Numbered from the stretch's first letter, positions 1 through 9,417 are shown. The stretch is DNA of 64,000 nucleotides from an uncultured Mucilaginibacter sp. (GCF_946479965.1 NZ_CAMLHX010000015.1:1-64000), one strand, 5' to 3'. A program made the numbers and translations. The notes: generated by a model from the sequence alone, not told the origin.

Positions 1-2982
1 GCTGTAGTTACTGACGGTGATGGTAACTATACCATCAACGTTGCCGACAGAAGCTCTGTTGTGGTGATACGTTATGTAGGCTTTGTTACACAGGAGTTCC
101 CTGTAGGCACACAATCTTCTATTAATGCTTCATTGGTAGAAGAAAATGCTACCTTAAATGAGGTTGTGGTTGTAGGTTACGGTACGCAAAAACGTGCTTC
201 GGTAACCGGTGCCATTAGCAGTGTTAAAGGTGCGGAATTAATACAAGCACCTGTTCCTAACATTACCAATTCAATTTTAGGTAGGGTTACCGGTGTTGTT
301 GGTCGTCAGTCAAACGGTGGCCAGCCTGGTAGCAATGGTAATAGCTCACTGCAAATTCGTGGTGTTAATACCATTGGCGATAACAGCCCGTTGATTATTG
401 TTGATAACGTTCGTCGTAACAACATTAACCAGGTTGACCCTAACGCCATTGAAACTGTAACCGTGCTTAAAGATGCGGCTGCCACCGCTCCCTACGGTTT
501 AGGTGGTGCAAATGGTGTAATTTTAATTACTACCAAGCAAGGTAAAACAGGCGCTCCAACTATTTCATTAAACTCATGGTATGGTATACAAAACCCTACT
601 TACCTTCCTGATGTTTTGAAGGTAGAGGATTATATGCGTTTAGTTAACGAGGCGTCGATAAATGGTGGAGGTGCAATTATCCATTCTGCTGATAAGATCG
701 ATAACTGGGCTGCCAGGAACAAGACAGATCCTGACCGTTATCCAGTTAACACTCCTGGCGATATCATTAAAAAAGATGCGCCGCAACAAAGCCATAACGT
801 ACAGGTAAGTGGTGGTAGCGATAGAATTAAGTATTATACCAACTTAGGTTTCTTTAACCAAAACGGTATGTTCCCGCAGATTGACTATACCCGTTACTCA
901 TACAACATGAACTTAGAGGCTAAGGTTACAAATACCACAACCTTCCAAATGTCTTTAAGTGGATCAGCCGAAGTGGATCGTGGTCTTGACCCTGGTCACG
1001 GCCCGCAAAACCTTTTGCGTTCAACGTATAAGTATATTCCAATGGATCCTTATAGATTCAGCAATGGATTGTATGGCGCTTCTAACGGTTTAAGTCCTCT
1101 TTCTACGCTAAATTCTGGTGGTTACTCAAGAAGTTACTATAACCAGCAGTTTATGACGGCCAGTATTGATCAAAAACTGCCTATAAAAGGTTTAAGTATT
1201 AAAGGTGTTGTTAGTTATGACCCTAACAACTGGTACCGTAAGGCATACCACAAACCATTTACATACTACACCGTAAATTTAAATGTTACACCTTACGTTT
1301 ACAGCAAGGCAGCATCAACATCTGAAGGTTTAGTTAACTACACTTATTTGCAGGAAAACTATGACCGCGCCCAAAACTTTACTTACCAGGGTTACTTGAA
1401 CTATCATGGCACTTTTGGCAAGCACGAAGTAACCGGTTTGGTTGTAGCGGAAGCCAGAAATACTAAAGGCAACCAATTTAACGCACGTATTAACAACTAC
1501 GCGTTAGATGCGGATGAGTTTAGCTTTGGTAGCTCAAACAAACTTGACTATAGCATAGGTGGTAACTCAAACACCTCCAGCCAGGTTGGTTATGTTTACC
1601 GTGTTAGCGATACTTATGACAACAAATATACCCTTGAGGTTTCTGGTCGTTATGATGGTCACTATTACTTCGCTCCGGGTAAACAATATGCGTATTTCCC
1701 TGCTTTTTCTGCCGGTTGGATACTTAGCAACGAAGATTTTATGAAGAATGTTGGCTGGGTAAATTACTTAAAGCTAAGAGGTTCATGGGGTAAAACAGGA
1801 AATCTAGCTGGTAGTGCATTCCAGTATCAAAACTCATACGGTTTACAGGGTAATGCTTATGCATTTGGTAACGGTGTTACAGTGCAAGGTTCATCTCCGA
1901 ACAACCAACCTAACCCTGTTATTACATGGGAAGTTGCTGAGAAAACTGACGTAGGTTTTGAAGCTGTATTATTCAAAGGAAAACTGAACTTAGACGTTGG
2001 ATTGTACAAGCAAAAACGTTCTAACATGTTGGCTAACCCAACTACAACTGTATCACAAGAGTATGGTGTAGGTTTGTCACAGGTTAACGCTGCATCAATG
2101 GAAAGTAGTGGTATAGAAATTAGCGCCGGTACACAGCACAGGTTTGCAAACGGTTTGCAACTTAGCTTAAACGGTAACTTTACCTATGCTAATAACAAAA
2201 CCATACAAATATTTGAGAGCGCGGCCACTTATAACAACCCTAACCGCCGTAGAACAGGGCGTCAAAATAACGCACAGTTTGGTTACAAATCTTTAGGTTT
2301 GTTCCACTTATCTGATGACAAAAATGGCGACGGTGTTATCAATGGTACTGACGGCTACAATATAGCTCAGTTTGGTACTTTAAAACCGGGTAATATAAAA
2401 TATGCCGACCTTTCTGGCCCTAATGGTGTACCTGATGGTAAAATAGATGCTAACGACGAAACCTTTATTGGTTACAATCCTAGCCCGCTAATTACCTACG
2501 GCTTTACATTTGGAGCTAACTGGAAAGGCTTTGATTTGAGCGTATTCTTCCAGGGTGCTGCAAAATCTGCTATTGGTACACAAGGTTTCTTAACTGTTCC
2601 GTTCAGTAACAACAGCAGTAACACCGGTTATGAGTACTTCAACAACCGTTGGACCCCTCAAAACGATATGAATGCCAAGTACCCACGCGCAGCTTCGTCA
2701 CCTTTTTCTAATGATACGCAAGGATCTGATTTCTGGGTAAAGGATGCAAGCTACTTAAGATTAAGAACAGCTACTTTAGGTTATACTGTTCCTTCATTAG
2801 TAGTTAAAGCACTTAAAATCAAGTCAGTTAGATTCTACGTAACAGGCCAAAACTTATTAACATTCAGCAAGCTTGATTTTGTTGATCCGGAATTAGCCGG
2901 TGGAACAGGATCAGGAACTAACTCAGATGTTTTATGGCCAATACAGAGAATGTGGACCTTTGGTTTAAACGCAACTTTTTAA
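1..2982 (+). CDS. SusC/RagA-type TonB-dependent outer-membrane receptor (5' partial)
   Basis: The reading frame is open from the first base, so the gene begins outside the window; the GTG at 61 is internal. The first ~45 codons are the end of a carboxypeptidase-like regulatory domain. A TonB-box-like NEVVVVGYGTQ follows at about codon 53 and a plug domain at about codons 60-180 (LQIRGVNTI, PLIIVDNV, VLKDAAATAPYG, GVILITTKQG). The rest is beta-barrel sequence ending in an aromatic Phe (LNATF), as usual for outer-membrane barrels. The family imports oligosaccharides with a SusD lipoprotein partner, and the SusD gene follows 23 bp downstream, so the two form one transcription unit. The substrate is not shown by the sequence. 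No SusR or ECF/anti-sigma regulator lies between these genes and the terminator. Confidence 0.96.
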   Translation, partial: AVVTDGDGNYTINVADRSSVVVIRYVGFVTQEFPVGTQSSINASLVEENATLNEVVVVGYGTQKRASVTGAISSVKGAELIQAPVPNITNSILGRVTGVVGRQSNGGQPGSNGNSSLQIRGVNTIGDNSPLIIVDNVRRNNINQVDPNAIETVTVLKDAAATAPYGLGGANGVILITTKQGKTGAPTISLNSWYGIQNPTYLPDVLKVEDYMRLVNEASINGGGAIIHSADKIDNWAARNKTDPDRYPVNTPGDIIKKDAPQQSHNVQVSGGSDRIKYYTNLGFFNQNGMFPQIDYTRYSYNMNLEAKVTNTTTFQMSLSGSAEVDRGLDPGHGPQNLLRSTYKYIPMDPYRFSNGLYGASNGLSPLSTLNSGGYSRSYYNQQFMTASIDQKLPIKGLSIKGVVSYDPNNWYRKAYHKPFTYYTVNLNVTPYVYSKAASTSEGLVNYTYLQENYDRAQNFTYQGYLNYHGTFGKHEVTGLVVAEARNTKGNQFNARINNYALDADEFSFGSSNKLDYSIGGNSNTSSQVGYVYRVSDTYDNKYTLEVSGRYDGHYYFAPGKQYAYFPAFSAGWILSNEDFMKNVGWVNYLKLRGSWGKTGNLAGSAFQYQNSYGLQGNAYAFGNGVTVQGSSPNNQPNPVITWEVAEKTDVGFEAVLFKGKLNLDVGLYKQKRSNMLANPTTTVSQEYGVGLSQVNAASMESSGIEISAGTQHRFANGLQLSLNGNFTYANNKTIQIFESAATYNNPNRRRTGRQNNAQFGYKSLGLFHLSDDKNGDGVINGTDGYNIAQFGTLKPGNIKYADLSGPNGVPDGKIDANDETFIGYNPSPLITYGFTFGANWKGFDLSVFFQGAAKSAIGTQGFLTVPFSNNSSNTGYEYFNNRWTPQNDMNAKYPRAASSPFSNDTQGSDFWVKDASYLRLRTATLGYTVPSLVVKALKIKSVRFYVTGQNLLTFSKLDFVDPELAGGTGSGTNSDVLWPIQRMWTFGLNATF

Positions 2983-3005
2983 TAGACTATTAAATTAAAA
3001 AAGAA

Positions 3006-4826
3006 ATGAGAAGTACAAGATTTTTATTAAAAATAGCCCTGGTTACGGTGTTAGCCACAACATTTTCATGTAAGAAGTATCTTAATGAAAATATTAACAA
3101 AAACGCCATCGGCGAGGATATTCAATGGGCATCAGAAGGTAACGCGGATATATTTTTAAATTCGGTTTACGGGCAGCTTGCCCCTATGCACAACACGCCT
3201 GATTATTTAGACAGCTTTACTGACGATAATGACGGCGGTAATTACTGGCGCTCATATCCGTGGAGACAAGGTACTTGCGATCCGACCTTTAACGGTGGAA
3301 TACCGCAAGGTGATGGCCAGGGAGCTCCTGGTGGACAAACTAACGGTTCTTATGCTCATTGGGCTAACGCATACACGCGTATAAGAAGATGTAATTTGTT
3401 TATGGAGAAGGTGAAGGAAAATAAAGGCGGCGTTTTTGGCGCCAGCTGGGCAGCAAAACGCATTGACGAGGCTAGATTTTTAAGAGCCTACTGGTATGGC
3501 ATGTTATTTCAACACGTAGGTGGCCTGCCAATTATAACAAAGACGCTTAACAATAGTGATGGTTCTGAAATATACTACGCCCGTAGTACTTTTGAAGAAA
3601 CCCTGAACTTTATTGTAAGCGAAATGGATGCCATTATAGCTAACAACAAACTAGCTGTTAAGTACAATGCCGGTGCTACTGATGCAGGCCGTGCAACTTT
3701 AGGTGCCGCGTTAATGGTAAAGGGTTGGCTGCAATTATATGCTGCAAGCCCGCTGTTTAACTCAGGCGCGTATGTACTGGCAGATCCGAGCAACTTTGTA
3801 CACTTTGCAACAGCAAGTCCTACACGTTGGGCTACTGCGGCTGCAACTTTCAAAAAGTTTATGGATACTTATACACAGTATAGCTTATTCCCTAAAATGA
3901 GTGAGTTTTGGTGGGAAAAAAATGAGTATAATTCTGAAGTAATCTGGGACAGGCAACAAGTTTCAGGTGCCGGTGGCCAAATGCAAAACAACGTTGATCA
4001 ATACGGCGGCCCGGTTTATATCTTAGGTGTATATCACACCTGGGGTAACTATAACCCTACTCAGGAGTTGGTTGATGATTACAGAATGGCAAACGGTAAA
4101 CGCATAACCGATCCAACCTCAGGTTATGATCCGCAAAAACCTTACGTTAACCGTGAAAAACGTTTTTACGACTTTATTGTGTATGACGGTGCTTCGTACA
4201 AGCAAGATTGGATGCCTACTACAGACATTATCTACACACGTATTGATAAAGTAAATCCGTCTAAAAACGAGATCGACTTTGGGTCAACTGACGTTACAAA
4301 TACCGGTTACTATTTCCGTAAGAAATTAAACAACCTGGCACCAGAAGGTGGTAACCAAAGTGGTCAAAACTATGTTTATTATCGTTATGCCGAGGTGTTG
4401 TTAGGATATGCTGAAGCTCAAAACGAAGCTGTTGGTCCTGATGCATCTGTTTATGCAGCTGTTAACGCAATCAGACAACGTCCTGGTACAGATCTTCCGG
4501 CACTTGCGGCTGGTTTAACTCAGGATGAAATGCGTCAAGAGATCAGAGATCAACGTCGTATAGAGTTCGCTTTCGAAGCAAAACGTTTTTATGACATCAT
4601 GCGCTGGAAAATAGCTAAAACTGTTTTGAATGCTGAACTTCATGGTATGAAAATTACCAATACTGTGCCTGCTAACAACAGTGGGGTTTGGAAATATGAA
4701 TATGTTGACCTTGGCACAAATGCCCAGCCTCACGTATTTAGTGATAAAATGTACATGAACCCTGTACCACAGTCGGTTATTGACGTTAATCCAAAACTGA
4801 AAACTCAACAAAATCCCGGTTACTAA
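3006..4826 (+). CDS. SusD/RagB family glycan-binding lipoprotein
   Basis: A 606-residue lipoprotein with a type II signal peptide: basic MRSTRF, a hydrophobic core, and lipobox TFSC with Cys22. The N-terminal SusD-like helical region (about 23-290) contains RFLRAYWYGMLFQHVGG. The C-terminal RagB/SusD domain contains YRYAEVLLGYAEAQNEA and RIEFAFEAKRFYDIMRW and ends in the family-type tail (PVPQSVIDVNP...NPGY). SusD proteins sit on the outer face of the outer membrane as a lid over SusC and bind the incoming glycan. It lies 23 bp after the SusC gene and is followed by a hairpin terminator, so it is the last gene of this operon. The ligand cannot be predicted from sequence alone. Confidence 0.96.
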   Translation: MRSTRFLLKIALVTVLATTFSCKKYLNENINKNAIGEDIQWASEGNADIFLNSVYGQLAPMHNTPDYLDSFTDDNDGGNYWRSYPWRQGTCDPTFNGGIPQGDGQGAPGGQTNGSYAHWANAYTRIRRCNLFMEKVKENKGGVFGASWAAKRIDEARFLRAYWYGMLFQHVGGLPIITKTLNNSDGSEIYYARSTFEETLNFIVSEMDAIIANNKLAVKYNAGATDAGRATLGAALMVKGWLQLYAASPLFNSGAYVLADPSNFVHFATASPTRWATAAATFKKFMDTYTQYSLFPKMSEFWWEKNEYNSEVIWDRQQVSGAGGQMQNNVDQYGGPVYILGVYHTWGNYNPTQELVDDYRMANGKRITDPTSGYDPQKPYVNREKRFYDFIVYDGASYKQDWMPTTDIIYTRIDKVNPSKNEIDFGSTDVTNTGYYFRKKLNNLAPEGGNQSGQNYVYYRYAEVLLGYAEAQNEAVGPDASVYAAVNAIRQRPGTDLPALAAGLTQDEMRQEIRDQRRIEFAFEAKRFYDIMRWKIAKTVLNAELHGMKITNTVPANNSGVWKYEYVDLGTNAQPHVFSDKMYMNPVPQSVIDVNPKLKTQQNPGY

Positions 4827-4852
4827 TAATTTATTTAACTGATCCACTGGGC

Positions 4853-4884
4853 GGGGCTGCTTTTTTAAAGCAGCCCCTTTTTTT
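4853..4884 (+). terminator. Intrinsic terminator after the susCD operon
   Basis: Perfect 11-bp stem GGGGCTGCTTT (4853-4863) with AAAGCAGCCCC (4867-4877), a 3-nt loop and seven T on the + strand. It lies 26 bp after the SusD stop. Confidence 0.9.
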
Positions 4885-4968
4885 GTTAAAAAAATTGCAG
4901 CCTGATCTATAAACTTAAAATGTTTTATCTTGTTGGTCGTCTGCATATGTAAGATTATTTAAACTGCG

Positions 4969-5649
4969 ATGGCGCAAGCAAGACGTATTAAAGTTATAAT
5001 TACAGGGGCTACCGGAATGGTGGGCGAAGGTGTTCTGTTGGAGTGCCTGCAAAATGATGCTGTGAGTGAAGTACTAGCAGTTAGCCGGAGACTTTACAAT
5101 ATAAGCCATCCGAAGTTAGAACAGCTTATAGTGCCTGATATGTTTGACCTAAGTGACGTAGATTATAAACTAACTGGTTATGATGCCTGTTTTTTTTGCG
5201 CGGGAGTAAGTTCATTAGGCCTTAAAGAGCTGGAGTATACACACATTACGTATGATTTGACACTTAATTTTGCCAAAACATTGGTGACAGTTAATCCGCA
5301 AATGACATTTATTTATGTTTCCGGATCGCATACGGACAGCACCGAAGTGGGGCGCATAATGTGGGCCCGCGTAAAGGGTCGTACGGAAAATGATCTTGCC
5401 CGATTACCTTTCAAACGCGTTTACAATTTTCGCCCCGGACTTATGCGCGCGACGCAGGGACAGAAGAATCTTCCGGCTATTTACAAGTATCTCTCGTGGC
5501 TTTTTCCGTTGATAAAGTCAATTGCACCAAACGGAGCAAGTACACTTGCCGATGTAGGCCGCTCTATGATAAAAAGCGTAATAAATGGATATCCGAAGGG
5601 TACATTAGAGATTTCAGATATCAATAAACTGGCCCAAAGTAAAATTTAG
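4969..5649 (+). CDS. Atypical SDR / NAD(P)-binding epimerase-like protein
   Basis: A 226-residue protein with an N-terminal Rossmann nucleotide-binding motif TGATGMVG (G13xxG16xxG19), then a HTATIP2/YbjT-like atypical short-chain dehydrogenase fold. FFCAGVSSLG and TFIYVSGSHTDS follow the usual beta-strand order, and the segment VKGRTENDLARLPFKRVYNFRPGLM covers the region where the catalytic Lys would be. The classical YxxxK motif is not evident, so the enzyme activity is uncertain. It stands alone after the susCD terminator. Its stop overlaps the convergent acetyltransferase gene by 4 bp. The substrate is unknown. Confidence 0.88.
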   Translation: MAQARRIKVIITGATGMVGEGVLLECLQNDAVSEVLAVSRRLYNISHPKLEQLIVPDMFDLSDVDYKLTGYDACFFCAGVSSLGLKELEYTHITYDLTLNFAKTLVTVNPQMTFIYVSGSHTDSTEVGRIMWARVKGRTENDLARLPFKRVYNFRPGLMRATQGQKNLPAIYKYLSWLFPLIKSIAPNGASTLADVGRSMIKSVINGYPKGTLEISDINKLAQSKI

Positions 5650-6323
5650 TTTTTCAGGATATAGAAGAACATGTCTGATCGGACAGAAAAACCGAGTGAC
5701 TTGTACAGATCAATTGCACGGTTATTATCGTGTTTTACATGTAGGTAAGGTATATCAGACGCCGCTAAAATTCGATTGATCTGTTTGGTAAGTAATTGCC
5801 GGGCATAACCTTTACCTATTTGATCGGGATGCGTACAAACAGCACTCACTTCGGCATAATTAAAAGCGTGCATGCGTTGTCCCGCCATAGCTATTAGTTT
5901 GCTATTTTTAAAAACCCCCTGATAGTGACCAAACTCAATAGTACGCATGTTAAACGGACCGGGATTGGTGAGTTTTGCCAAATTTACCATGTCTGCGCAA
6001 TAAGCAGTTGATAGCGCAATAGTTGTGTGAATATGATCGTCTTTTACTGGAATGCTATTGTGAACCAGTTGCAAACCATGTACACAGGCTATAATTTTCC
6101 ACGGCGCAGGTATGTCAAGCTGTATTGGGGTGGCAAAAAAACTTATTCTTTTGTCGGATAGCATTTCGTATAACTCAATAAAACTATCTGCAGTACTTTC
6201 ACGCAACGCAACAAAAGGCGACACCTCGCTATTGAAATATTTCACCCTGTCATTGCCCTCGCCAAGATGGTAATTGCCTGAGTTGAGCGCATGCCATACC
6301 GGGTTGTTTAATACATTATCCAT
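5646..6323 (-). CDS. GNAT family N-acetyltransferase
   Basis: A 225-residue protein. The C-terminal half (about 125-225) is a GCN5-related (FR47-like) acetyltransferase domain. Strand 4 and the acetyl-CoA pyrophosphate loop are seen in VSAVCTHPDQIGKGYARQLL (Q/R-x-x-G-x-G/A motif), followed by YLHVKHDNNRAIDLYKSLGF, the standard end of the domain. The N-terminal ~120 residues are less conserved and probably form a degenerate second GNAT half. The acceptor is unknown. It is followed at once by the DUF2490 gene on the same strand (start 6323, upstream stop 6327), suggesting co-transcription. It overlaps the convergent SDR gene by 4 bp. Confidence 0.92.
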   Translation of the reverse strand: MDNVLNNPVWHALNSGNYHLGEGNDRVKYFNSEVSPFVALRESTADSFIELYEMLSDKRISFFATPIQLDIPAPWKIIACVHGLQLVHNSIPVKDDHIHTTIALSTAYCADMVNLAKLTNPGPFNMRTIEFGHYQGVFKNSKLIAMAGQRMHAFNYAEVSAVCTHPDQIGKGYARQLLTKQINRILAASDIPYLHVKHDNNRAIDLYKSLGFSVRSDMFFYILKN

Positions 6324-6326
6324 ATG

Positions 6327-7049
6327 CTATTTGCTGTTGCCGAACCGGGTAAATAAGGTAACCTGCATAACATTGTTAATAATATATGCTTTCGCCTGTT
6401 GCGAATACTGGTTTAGATAGCCCGCCTCTACGTCAACTTTTTTGCTAAAGCGGCGTCCTATTCCAATAAACGCCCGGTTTTGATCAAAAAAGTGATTGTT
6501 TACCTTTTCCTTGTTTTGCACATTTACAAATACTTCGTTGGCTAATGCAAGATAAGTTCCATGTGTAAAAGGCTTCTCGTTACTATTGATAGGAATTGCC
6601 GCTCTTATAAAATATCTGAAACGTTGAGAAAATACGCTTTGCTGTGTCGCGGTTTCGCCTAAAAACCGCTGTTCAAGCCTAAAACGATGTGTTATTTGTG
6701 TATTAACGCCCGTAGGTTGCACAATTGTTAATTGTTCAAATGCCCGATTTTCGGGTCGGAATGTTTTAACATCACCAGATCGGCCGCTGGTGCCTATATA
6801 AGCATAGCCTACGGCTACATTTTTATTGTCAAAGTAATAATTGATAGAAGGCCTCAATAAAACTGTTTTAAGATAGTCCACATGATTACCAGAGCGCAGA
6901 TGTCCGTCAAAAGACGCTCCCCAGTGCTTGTCGAATCTTTGTGTGTGAAACCAGCCAACCCAGCCCGAAAGCTCATTGGTTTGCGCATTTGCGATGCCAA
7001 CGGCAGCTAACTGAAAAAATACAATGCACAATAGTAACCTAAATTTCAT
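6327..7049 (-). CDS. DUF2490 family outer-membrane beta-barrel protein
   Basis: A 240-residue protein with a cleavable signal peptide (hydrophobic LLLCIVFFQLAAVGIANA before QTNE). The mature part alternates short amphipathic strands, with family features: SGWVGWFHTQRFDKHWGAS, SINYYFDNKNVAVGYAYIG, RFRLEQRF, RFRYFIRAAIPIN, and RAFIGIGRRFSKKVDVEAGYLNQY. DUF2490 proteins are predicted small outer-membrane barrels of unknown function. The next gene on the strand is the acetyltransferase, 3 bp away, so the two are probably co-transcribed, though no shared role is apparent. Confidence 0.88.
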   Translation of the reverse strand: MKFRLLLCIVFFQLAAVGIANAQTNELSGWVGWFHTQRFDKHWGASFDGHLRSGNHVDYLKTVLLRPSINYYFDNKNVAVGYAYIGTSGRSGDVKTFRPENRAFEQLTIVQPTGVNTQITHRFRLEQRFLGETATQQSVFSQRFRYFIRAAIPINSNEKPFTHGTYLALANEVFVNVQNKEKVNNHFFDQNRAFIGIGRRFSKKVDVEAGYLNQYSQQAKAYIINNVMQVTLFTRFGNSK

Positions 7050-7127
7050 AATGTGATGTTATGGAAAAACTATCTGCAAGTATAATAAACATCACAAAAA
7101 CCATCGTACTTATTAAAATAAAAGTGC

Positions 7128-8225
7128 CTATTTGTGCTTAAATATGCTACGCAACTTTTCCATCAGCCCATCGGTTTCAGTTTTTTCGTCGCCGCAGCCC
7201 AGCAAAAAGCCATAGGGTTTGAGTACCTCAAAATGATCACAAAATATTTTGATCATCCCGAAAATAGGCACCGCGAGCACCATGCCGGGCAGCCCCCATA
7301 CCGCTTCGCCAATAACGATAGCAAGGATGGTAAACAACGGATTTAAGTTAACACCTCTGCCCACCACCAGCGGCTCTAATACATACGATTGTATAAACTG
7401 TACCAAGCCGTAGGTAAAGACAATACCGGCTATTAGCCCTAAATCGCCGCCTTGTACAACGCCCATTAAAACTGTGATGGCGGTGCCGGTTAAGTTGCCC
7501 ACAAAAGGTATTATTTCCAGTGTGCCGCAGAGGATGGCAAAAAAAATGGCGTATTTAACCCCAACTATAGAGAAGCCGATGGAATACATTATCCACAACG
7601 TAAGTATCATTTTCGTTAGGCCGGTAAGGTATTGCTGCGACACCTCGCCGGCACAATGCGCCATATCGGCAAAATTGCTGCGTTGCGATGCCGGAACCGC
7701 CTTTTTGAGGAACTGCATAAGGTGATCTCTGAAAAACATCAGTAAAAAGATATATACCAGCACCAATATGCCATTTAACAATACACTGGTTATAAAACCG
7801 GTGACCTGGCTTATCAGCCCCCCGGACCCTTCCTGATTAACCTGTTCTACGATCTCGTTCTGCTGATTTCTGTTTATGCCCGTGTGCGAGCTGATGAAAT
7901 ATTGAAGCTTGCGCGTCATGTTCATTATCCGTTCTTCAATATTATTCATGTCATCCATTAATGACGAGAGCTGCCAGGACAGCAGGCCAACTATTGCGGC
8001 AATGGTTAACAGCAACAGTAAAATACAGGCAATAACGGCCACTGCACGGTTAACGCCTGCTTTCTCCATGCGGCGGCATACGGGGATCAACAACATGGCT
8101 AATACAAATGCGAAGGCCAACGGCACTAATACCGGCTTGGCTACATACAGCACTGCCGTACCTGCAATGATAATAAACAGCACCTGGCTAATGCGCGGCA
8201 GATAAGCGGATGACGTTTGTGGCAT
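7128..8225 (-). CDS. AI-2E family transporter (PerM/YdiK/TqsA-like permease)
   Basis: A 365-residue polytopic inner-membrane protein with about seven or eight hydrophobic segments. Family marks are the N-terminal PVLVPLAFAFVLAMLLIPVCRRME and the C-terminal FGILCGTLEIIPFVGNLTG-like segment with GLVQFIQSYVLEPLVVGRGVNLNPL and GLPGMVLAVPIFGMIKI. A soluble insert (about 85-145) sits between the first and second membrane groups. Members export or exchange small molecules (AI-2 in TqsA, Na+/H+ in others), so substrate should not be inferred from the name. It is monocistronic and divergent from the lipoprotein gene at 8340. Confidence 0.93.
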   Translation of the reverse strand: MPQTSSAYLPRISQVLFIIIAGTAVLYVAKPVLVPLAFAFVLAMLLIPVCRRMEKAGVNRAVAVIACILLLLLTIAAIVGLLSWQLSSLMDDMNNIEERIMNMTRKLQYFISSHTGINRNQQNEIVEQVNQEGSGGLISQVTGFITSVLLNGILVLVYIFLLMFFRDHLMQFLKKAVPASQRSNFADMAHCAGEVSQQYLTGLTKMILTLWIMYSIGFSIVGVKYAIFFAILCGTLEIIPFVGNLTGTAITVLMGVVQGGDLGLIAGIVFTYGLVQFIQSYVLEPLVVGRGVNLNPLFTILAIVIGEAVWGLPGMVLAVPIFGMIKIFCDHFEVLKPYGFLLGCGDEKTETDGLMEKLRSIFKHK

Positions 8226-8339
8226 GGTAGGGTTAGCCGTTTCGGTTTAAAGGGTGAATGTTTTAATAAACATTCTAATGCCAAACATGTTTGATACATA
8301 ACATCGTGCAAATTAATGCGCTTTGAAAGCCAATAAGAC

Positions 8340-8825
8340 ATGAGAATTAAAAGCCTTATAATACCCTCGGTAATTGCTATTACCCTGGCAGCATGCACGT
8401 CGCGGGAGGACAAGCAGAGCATTGGCGACACCGTGGTTAACGCCGATACCCTTGCTAAACCAACTGAGGTTGAGGCAACTTCCATGTGTTTTTTGCGGAC
8501 CGAGGGGAAAGACAATAAGGATACCACCAGTATTGAACTGGTTATTAAGGATAATAACGTAACCGGGCAGATGTACTGGCACCCTTTTGAGAAGGATAGC
8601 CGTAAGGGCGCATTGAACGGAACGCTGAAAGGCGATACCGTTTACGCCATTTGGACCTTTATGCAGGAAGGTATGCAGGATACCCTGGGCCTGCAGTTTT
8701 TAATTGCCGGCGACAACCTGATGCAAAAGCCCCTCAAATTAAACACCCAAACAGGCCGGCAACAAACAGATAACGCGGCTGGATTTACGCTTTTACACCA
8801 CCCAAGCATTAGTTTGAAGAAGTAA
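8340..8825 (+). CDS. Small hypothetical lipoprotein
   Basis: A 161-residue protein with a clear lipobox (ITLAAC, Cys19), so probably membrane-anchored. The mature region has MCFLRTEGKDNKDTTSIELVIKDNNVTGQMYWHPFEKDSRKGALNGTLKGDTVYAIWTFMQEG. This pattern of short antiparallel strands with a GTLKGDT turn is common in small Bacteroidota lipoproteins of unknown role. It is divergent from the AI-2E transporter gene, with 114 bp between starts. No terminator is seen; the intergenic repeat at 8856 begins 30 bp after the stop. I do not recognise a functional family. Confidence 0.85.
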   Translation: MRIKSLIIPSVIAITLAACTSREDKQSIGDTVVNADTLAKPTEVEATSMCFLRTEGKDNKDTTSIELVIKDNNVTGQMYWHPFEKDSRKGALNGTLKGDTVYAIWTFMQEGMQDTLGLQFLIAGDNLMQKPLKLNTQTGRQQTDNAAGFTLLHHPSISLKK

Positions 8826-8855
8826 GTTTTTAAGAGGATGAGTAAGCGTTAATGG

Positions 8856-9085
8856 GTTGCTTCTGTTGCAGAAAATATATGCAACAAAAGCAACACTTTG
8901 CAACACCACTTTTTATAAAGTATTTACTGTTAATGTTTTACAATTATTTAGTGTTTGAACATGCAACACTTTGCAACACACTTATTCGTCAGCAAGATTA
9001 GCTGTAAATTTTAGTTAATTCTTTGATTTTCAATTATATTATGAGGTGATAAATTTTATGGTTAAGCCGCAACACTAATTTGTGT
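8856..9085. repeat. Intergenic GNAAC repeat element, copy A (N = C)
   Basis: Fills most of the 328-bp gap 8826-9153. A hairpin TGTTGCA (8864-8870) / TGCAACA (8880-8886) is followed by six direct GCAAC units (8881, 8890, 8900, 8963, 8973, 9069), several spaced by 10 bp. The core at 8979-9013 (TTATTCGTCAG...TTAGCTGTAAATT) is shared with copies at 25205-25410 and 53265-53506. No coding potential is seen. Repeat identity is read directly from the sequence; function is unknown. Confidence 0.75.
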
Positions 9086-9153
9086 AAAGTGTAAGCTTTT
9101 TTCAGGCCGGTACCAGTCAGATTATTTCGTTGAATCAGGCGTAGCCGGTAATG

Positions 9154-9327
9154 CTAAGGAGCCTCGCCTCCGTGCTCATCGTGCTTGCGGGGTTTTATTT
9201 CTGACTGCATAAAGTCTTTTTCGTACTTCTTTTCGTCTTTAACATTCCGCCTTATCATCCATCCCACCAAAATCAGCAGAAGTATCAAAACCGGCACTAC
9301 CCACCAATAATTTATAGCTGTTTCCAT
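9154..9327 (-). CDS. Small single-pass membrane protein, 57 aa
   Basis: A short frame with ATG at 9327 and TAG at 9154. The product begins METAINYWWVVPVLILLLI, a strong membrane segment (about residues 8-25), then GWMIRRNVKDEKKYEKDFM and a charged tail with KPRKHDEHGGEAP. Positive residues after the membrane segment predict a cytoplasmic C-terminus. It lies in the same orientation as, and 90 bp downstream of, the DUF3857 gene. It lies between two recognisable features and uses codons like the neighbouring genes. No family is recognised. It could be a small accessory subunit or an orphan. Confidence 0.7.
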   Translation of the reverse strand: METAINYWWVVPVLILLLILVGWMIRRNVKDEKKYEKDFMQSEIKPRKHDEHGGEAP

Positions 9328-9417
9328 AAGCTTTAACGTATATATTCGTCACAAAATCGACAGTTCTTTTAACTTTAACGTTATATTAATGTTAATTTAT
9401 TATGTCTTAACAATCGG

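Noticed and set aside
4515..4946. 143-residue minus-strand frame
   Set aside because: It is antisense to the SusD gene and the terminator.
8141..8582. Minus-strand frames 8141-8527 and 8313-8582
   Set aside because: Antisense to the lipoprotein gene and the divergent intergenic region. They lack coding character.
8881..8979. CRISPR-like array at copy A
   Set aside because: Units are only 5-7 bp with short irregular spacing, no cas genes are present, and the pattern recurs as a dispersed repeat.
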